Origin: an uncultured Eubacteriales bacterium
Lineage (GTDB): Bacteria > Bacillota_A > Clostridia > Christensenellales > Aristaeellaceae
DNA: 11,367 nt
Assembly (NCBI GenBank): GCA_900313545.1
Contig: OMRS01000361.1
Coordinates: 1-11,367, forward strand
Direction: 5' to 3'
Shown here: in pieces, positions 1-6,066 of the stretch
How the letters are laid out: every line of letters begins with the position of its first letter
Numbering within the stretch: position 1 is the stretch's first letter
Translations under genes and position numbers: made by a program
Notes under the pieces: generated by a model
What the model was told of the DNA's origin: nothing
The model's database searches: none
The model's input: the letters and a program-made list of their open reading frames with translations, nothing else

Positions 1-642
1 CTGGGCGATGATCTGGGTGGCGATGTTGCAGGCGGTGGAGAAGCTGTGGGGCTTCTCGATCAGGGTGCCGGTGATGACGGTGCCGTTCTGGAGCATGTCC
101 TCCAGGTTCACCAGATCGCAGTTGTGCATGTGCTGCGCATAGTAATCGCTGTCGTGGAAGTGGATGATGCCCTCGTTGTGGGCATCCACGATGTCCTTGG
201 GCAGAAGGATGCGGTCGGTCAGGTCCCGGCTCACCTCGCCGGCGATGTAATCGCGCTGGGTGGAGTTGACGATGGGGTTCTTGTTGGCATTCTCCTGCTT
301 GGCTTCCTCGTTGTTGCATTCGATCAGGGAGAGGATGCGCTCATCCGTGGTGTTGCTTTTGCGGATGAGGGACCGGGTGTAGCGATAGGTGATGTAGGCC
401 TTGGCCAGTTCAAAGGCGCCGTGTGCCATGATCTGGTTCTCCACCATGTCCTGGATTTCCTCCACGGTGGGCGTGCGCCCCAGGTCCCTGCAGTTGAGAA
501 CGACGGCATCCGCGATCCGGTTGATCTGGACCGGGGTCAGCTGGACCTGCGGGGAAACCTGGTCGTTGGCTTTGGTGATGGCCGCGACGATCTTCTCACG
601 GTTGAAGCTTTCCTCCGCACCGTTCCTCTTGATGATTCTCAT
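1..642 (-). CDS. nrdD: Anaerobic ribonucleoside-triphosphate reductase (class III), N-terminal part; runs off the left edge
   Basis: NrdD reduces ribonucleoside triphosphates to deoxyribonucleotides without oxygen, using a glycyl radical installed by NrdG. The frame is open from the ATG at 642 to base 1, giving 214 residues and no stop; the gene continues outside the window, so the glycyl-radical site is not visible. Residues 1-95 look like an ATP-cone, the allosteric nucleotide-binding domain (start MRIIKRNGAEESFNREKI). The catalytic domain begins around residue 122 with NPIVNSTQRDYIAGEVSRDL, followed by IIHFHDSDYYAQHMHNCDL; Cys175 in the HNCDLVNL segment is probably one of the conserved active-site cysteines. 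The start is supported by an AGGGAG Shine-Dalgarno 5 nt upstream and by the ATP-cone beginning at once. It is the first gene of its transcript; nrdG would be expected next, to the left. Identification is secure from family knowledge; substrate form is inferred. Confidence 0.95.
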   Translation of the reverse strand, partial: MRIIKRNGAEESFNREKIVAAITKANDQVSPQVQLTPVQINRIADAVVLNCRDLGRTPTVEEIQDMVENQIMAHGAFELAKAYITYRYTRSLIRKSNTTDERILSLIECNNEEAKQENANKNPIVNSTQRDYIAGEVSRDLTDRILLPKDIVDAHNEGIIHFHDSDYYAQHMHNCDLVNLEDMLQNGTVITGTLIEKPHSFSTACNIATQIIAQ

Positions 643-650
643 GGCATCTC

Positions 651-698
651 CCTCTATCTGTTGAGTATAATTATAAATCAAAATACAATATGTTGCGT
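651..698 (-). promoter_or_regulatory. nrdD promoter with two NrdR-box-like palindromes
   Basis: Reading the minus strand, a perfect TATAAT lies at 675-670, about 28 nt before the nrdD ATG; no good -35 is seen at the usual distance. Two 16-bp sites resemble the NrdR box consensus acaCwAtATaTwGtgt. The site at 683-698 (ATACAATATGTTGCGT) matches about 13 of 16 positions. The one at 651-666 (CCTCTATCTGTTGAGT) matches about 11 and overlaps the Shine-Dalgarno. Their starts are 32 bp apart, close to three helical turns, which is the usual NrdR tandem arrangement. The pair brackets the -10, as expected for repression. Inference from hand comparison; the second box is weak. Confidence 0.55.
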
Positions 699-1210
699 TT
701 TCAGGCCCGCAACGGGCTGAATTATAGGTCAGGAATCCGGGACTGTCAAGCCGGGACCGGGGGAGGGCGCTTCACAAAGTTGTTAAGAAATGTCACATTT
801 GCCCGGAAAGCGGCGGGAATTACCGGACGCATCCGGCGCTGCGCGCACAGGAAGCCTTGCCCCAGGGAGAAGAGTACGGGAGACCTGTGGATGGTTTTGA
901 ACAAATAAACAGGGAGGGGTGAAAGGCGGCCGGGGACAGGAAAGGGCCTGTATCCCATGGGAAAACGCGGCGGGGAGGAAAAAGAGAGATGTGACGGAAT
1001 TGTTACAGGAAATTTTACATTTTCCGGAAGGATGGACATACAATATATGGTGGTATACCGAAGAAGGGAAAGAAATCCGTACAAAATAAGGGCCCTTCCC
1101 GCGGCCGCCGGGCAGCGGCGGCGGGGAGGGCGGGACGGAGGGAACTGCGCCGGGCATGCCCGCAGGACGGAGGGCGCGGGATCTTTCGTCCCGCAAGCCG
1201 CAGGAGGTTC
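699..1210. other. Long stretch without a recognisable gene
   Basis: No frame here gives a product that looks like a real protein, and codon use in the open frames is incoherent. Visible structures are small dyads: TTCAG..CTGAA enclosing GCCCG/CGGGC (700-721) just upstream of the nrdD promoter, and GGGACAGG/CCTGTATCCC (933-956). A weak promoter-like pair, TTTACA at 1014-1019 and TACAAT at 1039-1044, has a 19-bp spacer. Two copies of a degenerate motif beginning TTGTTA occur at 780 and 1000. A strong hairpin (1093-1130) is listed separately. I recognise no known RNA family here. Confidence 0.5.
1083..1130 (-). terminator. Very strong GC hairpin with a T-rich flank on the minus strand
   Basis: Bases 1093-1108 pair with 1115-1130 (CCCTTCCCGCGGCCGC against GCGGCGGCGGGGAGGG) with one G-G mismatch and one G-T pair, leaving a 6-nt loop. 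On the minus strand the stem is followed by CTTATTTTGT, like an intrinsic terminator. No minus-strand gene was found to its right, so what it would terminate is unknown. On the plus strand there is no T-tract. Confidence 0.35.
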
Positions 1211-1240
1211 TTGCTAAACCGGCGATGCGGGGAGTATATT
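1211..1240 (+). promoter_or_regulatory. Candidate promoter upstream of the DUF4236 gene
   Basis: TTGCTA (1211-1216) and TATATT (1235-1240) are separated by 18 bp. The -10 matches 5 of 6 and the -35 4 of 6 consensus positions. A transcript starting near 1247 would carry a leader of about 280 nt before the DUF4236 start. It is the best promoter-like pair I see near that gene, but only sequence resemblance supports it. Confidence 0.35.
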
Positions 1241-1336
1241 GGGAGCGTCAGAAGGCGCGCCCCTGTTCCCTGCGGAGGCGGAAAACGGCGGGCGCTGCAG
1301 CCGGCGCCGGAGGATGAGGACAGGCACAGCTGCCCC

Positions 1337-1461
1337 GCCTTGCCGGGACCGGGCCAAATGCGGCGGCGCACGGCGGACGGCGTGAATGTCGGGAGAGGGC
1401 CCGGCAAGGCGATGCATATCCCGCGGGCCTGATGAGACTGCGCGGCGGCCCCTGCATCAGG
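1337..1461 (+). other. Inverted repeats that could form a structured leader before the DUF4236 gene
   Basis: An 11-bp perfect inverted repeat pairs GCCTTGCCGGG (1337-1347) with CCCGGCAAGGC (1400-1410). It is followed by a 7-bp one, CCTGATG (1428-1434) with CATCAGG (1455-1461), and then by the 12-bp palindrome TCCGGATCCGGA near 1470-1481. All lie between the candidate promoter at 1211 and the gene start at 1527. In GC-rich DNA some such pairs arise by chance, and no known riboswitch core was recognised. Confidence 0.3.
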
Positions 1462-1526
1462 GACCGGGCGTCCGGATCCGGAGGACAACGGGAAAGCCCC
1501 CGGTTTGCGTGAAGGAGGAAATGGAT

Positions 1527-2840
1527 ATGTCGATACGTTTTAGAAAGTCCGTAAAAATCTGCAAGGGCGTCACGATCAATTTTTCCAAGTCCGGGGCAAG
1601 TCTGTCGCTCGGGGGCAGAGGGTACGGCGTGACGCTCGGCGGAAACGGGGCCCATGCCCATGTCGGCATCCCCGGTACGGGGCTGTCCTACAACACCAAA
1701 ATAGGGGGCTCCGGCAGCAGCCGTTCCCGGTCATCTGGAAGGCCGGCGGCCGGGGTCCCGGAGAAGATCGGGGTCCGGATGGATGATCAGGGAAAGATCA
1801 TCGTCGAGGACAGCAGAGGGGTGGAAATCACCAGCCCGGCCGTGCTGAGAAGGATCCGGGCAACGGCGGACTACAGGGAGCAGGTGGCCCGGCTTGAGGC
1901 GCAGAGGAGTGACAGAATCGATGCCATGGTCCGGGATGCGCAGGAGGAAAACGAACGCTACATCAATATCTGCAGATACGCGGCGGTCGTGGACCCGCTT
2001 TCCCGTTTTGAATCGCGGCTCAGTGAACCCGTGAAGAATGAACACGTCATGCCGAAGTACCCTGTTCCGGCCCCGACAAAAGAGGGCATCCGGGCGGAGC
2101 TGGAGAGGGAAGCGGAGACGAAGGTGACCGGCCTGTTTTTCCTGGTGGGGCAGCAGAGAAGGCGGTATGTGGAGGAGAACCTTGAGATGCGGTACTCCCG
2201 GGCGCTTGATGACTGGGAAAAGGCAAGGGACAGCTTCCTCGCCTCCTGGAAAGAGGAGAGGCTTGCCGCAGACAGGGCGGCCGCGCAGGAGCATGAAAAT
2301 CAGAAGGGCTTTATGCGCGCCCTGATTGACGGCGAGGAATCGGCGGTCTGCGAGGTGTTTGATTCCTGGATCGACGGGTGCGAGCTTCCGGTGGAGATGA
2401 ACGTTTCATATGACTGGAACCAGGGGACGGGGACCATGCTGCTGGATGTGGACCTGCCTGAAATTGAGGATCTGGCGCAGACCAGGCTGGTCAAGACGGA
2501 TGCGGGAAACCTGAAGGAAAAGAAGAAGACCCAGGAGGAGCTCCGGGTGGAGTATTCCAGGCTTGTCTTCGGGCTGGCGGTCTTCGTCGTATCGCATGCC
2601 TTCAATGTCTCCCCGGCGATCCGGAGGATCCTGATCAGCGCCTACACACAGCGCCGCGACAAGGAGGGCGACCTGAACGACGACTACATCTACTCGATCA
2701 GGTTTACCCGGGACATGTTCGAGCAGCGGGATGTGTCGCGGGTCGATCCCAGGGAGTTCTGTCTGTCGGCTGAAAACAGGTGCAACATGACCTCAACGTC
2801 CCTGTTCAGGCCGATTGTGCCGTATGACGGCTTTGAGTAA
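1527..2840 (+). CDS. DUF4236 domain-containing protein of unknown function
   Basis: The 437-residue product begins with a DUF4236 domain (residues 2-55). Its hallmarks are FRKSVK, INFSKSGASLSLGG and VGIPGTGLSYNTK, a glycine-rich beta-type sequence often found at the N-terminus of bacterial proteins of unknown role. A Ser/Arg/Gly-rich linker (58-75) follows. Residues 85-250 are highly charged and probably helical, partly coiled coil. A C-terminal domain (about 285-437) contains SYDWNQGTGTMLLDVDLPEI and a hydrophobic segment LVFGLAVFVVSHAF (346-359). There is no signal peptide or clear membrane anchor. ATG 1527 is preferred because AAGGAGG (1512-1518) lies 8 nt before it, whereas ATG 1521 is only 2 nt away. 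The gene stands alone, with about 830 bp of non-coding DNA upstream and 319 bp downstream, which may point to acquisition by transfer. The domain assignment is firm; the function is unknown. Confidence 0.88.
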   Translation: MSIRFRKSVKICKGVTINFSKSGASLSLGGRGYGVTLGGNGAHAHVGIPGTGLSYNTKIGGSGSSRSRSSGRPAAGVPEKIGVRMDDQGKIIVEDSRGVEITSPAVLRRIRATADYREQVARLEAQRSDRIDAMVRDAQEENERYINICRYAAVVDPLSRFESRLSEPVKNEHVMPKYPVPAPTKEGIRAELEREAETKVTGLFFLVGQQRRRYVEENLEMRYSRALDDWEKARDSFLASWKEERLAADRAAAQEHENQKGFMRALIDGEESAVCEVFDSWIDGCELPVEMNVSYDWNQGTGTMLLDVDLPEIEDLAQTRLVKTDAGNLKEKKKTQEELRVEYSRLVFGLAVFVVSHAFNVSPAIRRILISAYTQRRDKEGDLNDDYIYSIRFTRDMFEQRDVSRVDPREFCLSAENRCNMTSTSLFRPIVPYDGFE

Positions 2841-2881
2841 CTCAGGAAGACCCGTACGGTCCGGCAGTGCAGGGAGCCGGT

Positions 2882-2905
2882 GCGCCCGCGGGGGACGGGC
2901 GCTTT
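2882..2905 (+). terminator. Possible weak terminator after the DUF4236 gene
   Basis: GCGCCCG (2882-2888) and CGGGCGC (2896-2902) form a perfect 7-bp stem with a 7-nt loop, followed by only three T. It begins 41 nt after the stop codon. The short T-tract makes termination uncertain; a larger dyad lies downstream at 3018-3074. Confidence 0.3.
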
Positions 2906-3012
2906 ACCAAAGCCCGTGAAGGGTGCTGAGCGGGTTCCGGGGCCATGCTTTGGACAGCCGGCCCTGCCGGCAGGAAGACCCGGCGCGGTACAGATTTCCC
3001 CATGCCCTGTGC

Positions 3013-3084
3013 AAAAAGGGTCCCGGTTTTGCGGGAGCAGCACTGTCAGGGTGCCGTCCCAGAAACCGGGACCCGTATGTTTTT
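3013..3084. terminator. Long-arm dyad, possibly a bidirectional terminator
   Basis: GGGTCCCGGTTT (3018-3029) and AAACCGGGACCC (3063-3074) are perfect 12-bp inverted arms around a 33-nt centre. The centre can itself pair, GGGA (3033-3036) with TCCC (3057-3060) and GCAC (3040-3043) with GTGC (3051-3054). Five A precede the left arm (3013-3017) and five T follow shortly after the right arm (3080-3084), so each strand has a T-run after the stem. It sits between two convergent genes, which fits bidirectional termination. The long centre could also suggest a small palindromic repeat element. Confidence 0.45.
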
Positions 3085-3104
3085 CCGGACCCGGGAACGC
3101 GGAC

Positions 3105-3136
3105 AAAAAAAGGCTGCAGAGGAAACCTCTGCAGCC
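3105..3136 (-). terminator. Rho-independent terminator of the kinase gene
   Basis: On the minus strand, GGCTGCAGAGG, a 3-nt loop and CCTCTGCAGCC form a perfect 11-bp stem (3136-3112) followed by seven T (3111-3105). It starts 24 nt after the stop codon of the kinase gene. This is a textbook intrinsic terminator. Confidence 0.93.
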
Positions 3137-3159
3137 GGAAAAGATGGGAACGGAAAAAC

Positions 3160-4185
3160 TCAGCGCTGTACGCGTCCGCTTCCGGAACCGCCGGCCAGAG
3201 CCAGCACTTCCTTCTCGGGGGTGATGTTGTAGTCATACTCGATGGTCTGCTTGAGGCAGGAGGCTGCCACGGCAAACTCGATGGCCTTCTGGTTCTCGCC
3301 GGGCCACTTGCGCAGGGCATGGATCAGGCCGCCGCCGAAGGAATCGCCGCCGCCGACGCGGTCCACCATGTGGATGAGGTAGTTCTTGGCAAAGAAGGCT
3401 TCCCCGCCGGTGTAGAGCATGCCGCTCCAGTTGTTGTCGGAGGCGGAGATGCTGCCGCGCAGGGTGATGGCCACGGCCTTGAAGTTGAAGCGCTCAGTGA
3501 GCTGCCTGGCCACGGAGATATAGCCCTTGTGGTCCAGCTTGCCGCCCTCGATATCGGTGTTCTCGGCCTCGATGCCGAACACGTCCTTGGCGTCCTCTTC
3601 ATTGGCGATGCACACGTCCACATAGGGCATGATCTCGCCCATGACCCGTCCGGCCTCCTCACGGGACCACATCTTGCTGCGGTAGTTCAGGTCGCAGGAG
3701 ATGGTGATGCCCCGCTCCTTGGCGGCCTTGCAGGCGTCGATGCAGATCTGGGGCAGCTCGCCGCCGATGGCAGGGGTGATGCCGGTGAAGTGGTACCAGT
3801 CCACACCTTCAAAAATCTTGTCCCAGTCAAAGTCCGCTCTCTTGGCCAGAGCGATGGAGGAACCGGCGCGGTCATAGACCACCTTGGAGCCGCGCTGGGA
3901 AGCGCCCTTCTCACAGAAGTAGATGCCCAGACGGGGGCCGCCGCGGACCATCATGGTGGTGTCCACACCATAGCGGCGCAGAGAATTGATGGCAGCCTGT
4001 CCGATCTCGTGATCCGGGACCTTGGTCACATAGGCCACGTCATTGCCGTAGTTGGCCAGGGAAACGGCCACATTGGCCTCGCCGCCGCCGTAGGTGGCGT
4101 CAAACTTGTCGGTCTGAAGGAAACGAAGGTATCCCGGAGGATTGAGACGCAGCATGATTTCGCCGAAAGTAATGACCTTGCTCAT
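3160..4185 (-). CDS. kdgK: PfkB-family sugar kinase, probably 2-keto-3-deoxygluconate kinase
   Basis: This cytoplasmic kinase should phosphorylate 2-keto-3-deoxygluconate to KDPG with ATP, feeding uronate and pectin breakdown into the Entner-Doudoroff-type aldolase step. The 341-residue length is normal for the family. Visible features are the sugar-binding GGGEANVA (33-40), the KdgK-like stretch EKGASQRGSKVVYDRAGSSI (92-111), DLNYRSKMW (165-173) and the C-terminal PfkB signature DRVGGGDSFGGG (275-286), whose Asp281 is the catalytic base. ATG 4185 is chosen because AGGCGG lies 8 nt upstream; a GTG at 4194 has no room for a ribosome site. It is monocistronic within the window, with a near-consensus promoter and a strong terminator, and divergent from the metal importer. 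No KDPG aldolase or uronate genes lie nearby, so the substrate is inferred from similarity and another ketose or 2-keto sugar acid is possible. Confidence 0.88.
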   Translation of the reverse strand: MSKVITFGEIMLRLNPPGYLRFLQTDKFDATYGGGEANVAVSLANYGNDVAYVTKVPDHEIGQAAINSLRRYGVDTTMMVRGGPRLGIYFCEKGASQRGSKVVYDRAGSSIALAKRADFDWDKIFEGVDWYHFTGITPAIGGELPQICIDACKAAKERGITISCDLNYRSKMWSREEAGRVMGEIMPYVDVCIANEEDAKDVFGIEAENTDIEGGKLDHKGYISVARQLTERFNFKAVAITLRGSISASDNNWSGMLYTGGEAFFAKNYLIHMVDRVGGGDSFGGGLIHALRKWPGENQKAIEFAVAASCLKQTIEYDYNITPEKEVLALAGGSGSGRVQR

Positions 4186-4211
4186 TGGAAACACCGCCTT
4201 TTTACATAATC

Positions 4212-4232
4212 ATTGCGCTGCATCGCAGCAAT
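4212..4232. promoter_or_regulatory. Dyad at the kinase gene's transcription start, candidate operator
   Basis: On the minus strand the 21-bp sequence ATTGCTGC-GAT-GCAGCGCAAT forms an imperfect inverted repeat, with a 2-nt insertion in the right arm. It begins 4 bp after the -10, so it covers the expected +1. That is a typical repressor position. No known KdgR-type consensus was matched. Confidence 0.35.
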
Positions 4233-4235
4233 TCA

Positions 4236-4264
4236 ATTATAATAAGGAATAAAAGCAAAGTCAA
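4236..4264 (-). promoter_or_regulatory. Sigma-70-type promoter of the kinase gene
   Basis: On the minus strand TTGACT (4264-4259) and TATAAT (4241-4236) are separated by 17 bp, matching 5 of 6 and 6 of 6 consensus positions. Transcription would start near 4229 and give a leader of about 45 nt with an AGGCGG ribosome site. Confidence 0.88.
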
Positions 4265-4274
4265 GTTGGAGCGG

Positions 4275-4307
4275 AAGCTTTCGCCCGCCCGGGCAGGCGC
4301 AAAGCTT
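4275..4307. promoter_or_regulatory. 33-bp inverted repeat between divergent promoters, candidate operator
   Basis: AAGCTTTCGCCCGCCC on the left pairs with GGGCAGGCGCAAAGCTT on the right, with one mismatch and one 1-nt bulge, centred on CCCGGG (4288-4293). The right arm overlaps the -35 of the metal-importer promoter (4306-4311); the left arm is 11 bp from the -35 of the kinase promoter. The element GCTTTCGC recurs at 4277-4284 and 4321-4328. It does not resemble the Bacillus Zur, AdcR or MntR consensus as I know them. Confidence 0.4.
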
Positions 4308-4334
4308 GTCAGCAGTGGATGCTTTCGCTATAAT
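4306..4334 (+). promoter_or_regulatory. Sigma-70-type promoter of the metal-importer operon
   Basis: TTGTCA (4306-4311) and TATAAT (4329-4334) are separated by 17 bp, 5 of 6 and 6 of 6 consensus matches. The start would be near 4341, giving a leader of about 96 nt. A short dyad, CGCT (4326-4329) and AGCG (4336-4339), straddles the -10. Confidence 0.85.
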
Positions 4335-4354
4335 GAGCGCGATTTTTGAAGGAA

Positions 4355-4436
4355 CGCCCCGGGAAACTGACGGGGCGCGAAGACCCTGAACACGGAGAGG
4401 AGGCTGCGGGGGACACATTTTCCTCCGCAAAACCTG
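4355..4436 (+). promoter_or_regulatory. Structured leader with a distant Shine-Dalgarno before the binding-protein gene
   Basis: Two hairpins are visible: CGCCCCG/CGGGGCG (4355-4361 with 4371-4377) and GCGGGGG/CCTCCGC (4406-4412 with 4422-4428, one G-U pair). The only good ribosome site is AGGAGG at 4398-4403, 33 nt before the ATG at 4437. If the second hairpin forms, just 10 unpaired nucleotides remain between them, a normal spacing. In the alternative fold, AGGAGG could pair with the CCTCC at 4422-4426 and be hidden. The leader could therefore control translation; this is inference. Confidence 0.45.
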
Positions 4437-5292
4437 ATGAAAAAATTCGCAATGGTGCTGGTTCTGGTCCTGACCCTGCTTGCAGGTGCCGCGGGGGCCG
4501 AGATGAAGATCCTTGCATCCTTTTATCCCGTTTATATTCTTACCCTGAACCTGACGCAGGGGGTTCCGGGCGTCACGGTGGAAAACCTGGTTCCCGCCAC
4601 CACCGGCTGCCTGCACGACTATTCCCTGCAGACCCGGGACATGGCCCGCATCGAGAAGGCCGACGTGCTGGTGATCAACGGCGGGGGCATGGAGCAGTTC
4701 ATGGACCGTGTGGCCGGCGTGTCCGGCCTTGCGGTGATTGAGGCGGCGGCGGGGATCCCCATGACGGACAGCAGCGAGGAGGGATTCCTCAATTCCCATG
4801 TCTGGATGGATCCCGCCCTGGCCGCCCGGGAGGCGGAGAACATCGCCGCGGGCCTGGAGGCGGCGGATCCGGAAAACGCGAAGGCGTACCGGGACAACCT
4901 GGAGGACCTGAAGGGGAGGCTTGCGTCCCTGGACGGGGAGATCCGGGAGATGCTCCGTCCCTTTGAGGGCAGGGAGATCGTCATTTTCCATGAGGCCATG
5001 ACCTACTTTGCGCAGGCCTACGGGCTGAAGGTGGCGGGCATCATCGCCACGGAGCCCGGAGAGGAGCCCAGCACCAGGGACATCGCCAGGACCTGCGACA
5101 TGGTGAAGCGCCTGGGCATCCGGGAGCTGTTCACCGAGCCCCAGTATCCCCAGACCGCCGCGCAGACCATCGCCCGGGAGACCGGCGCCCGCATCTACGT
5201 GCTGGATCCCGTGGTCTCCGGGGACGGGACCCCCGGCAGCTATGAAGCGGCCCTCCGGGAGGACGCCCGGGTGCTGAAGGAGGCGCTTGGCG

Positions 5293-5300
<8 letters not shown>
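4437..5300 (+). CDS. znuA: Zinc-type ABC transporter substrate-binding protein (cluster A-1)
   Basis: This extracytoplasmic receptor captures a metal ion and hands it to the ABC permease. The 287-residue product starts with a signal peptide: Lys2-Lys3, a hydrophobic core (5-17), then AGAAGA before Glu22. Metal ligands expected for the family are present: His60 in TTGCLHDYSL, His121 in NSHVWMDP, His185 in IFHEAMTYFA and Asp257 in VLDPVV. His at the third position is typical of zinc receptors, where manganese receptors have Glu. The His-rich loop of many zinc receptors is absent; residues 108-117 are short and acidic. There is no lipobox Cys: LLAG is followed by Ala18. The ATG at 4437 is the only start that keeps the signal peptide, though it lacks a close Shine-Dalgarno. 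It is the first gene of a three-gene operon. Zinc is favoured, manganese less likely; the symbol is by family only. Confidence 0.9.

Positions 5301-6062
<762 letters not shown>

Positions 6063-6066
<4 letters not shown>

Noticed and set aside
46..720. Plus-strand open frame opposite nrdD
   Set aside because: The minus strand encodes an unmistakable NrdD N-terminus; this product is its complementary shadow.
690..908. Small plus-strand open frame of 72 codons in the non-coding stretch
   Set aside because: No ribosome site near its start, composition unlike a protein, and it overlaps the nrdD promoter and operator.
1429..1436. CTGATGAG, the first conserved core block of a hammerhead ribozyme
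   Set aside because: No CGAAA block follows at a suitable distance and the flanking helices do not form. The bases are better explained as the left arm of the 1428-1461 inverted repeat.
1386..1526. Upstream extension of the DUF4236 frame to an ATG at 1386
   Set aside because: The added 47 residues have no family counterpart, whereas AAGGAGG at 1512-1518 fits ATG 1527 and DUF4236 proteins begin at this point.
2923..4209. Long plus-strand open frame (about 428 codons) opposite the kinase gene
   Set aside because: It is antisense to a clear PfkB kinase, and its product is a low-complexity Val/Ala/Gly/His-rich shadow with no domain. Such frames are common opposite GC-rich genes.
4341..4436. Known metal riboswitch (yybP-ykoY, NiCo) in the importer leader
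   Set aside because: The leader is short and none of the conserved core sequences I know for these classes is visible; only simple hairpins are seen.
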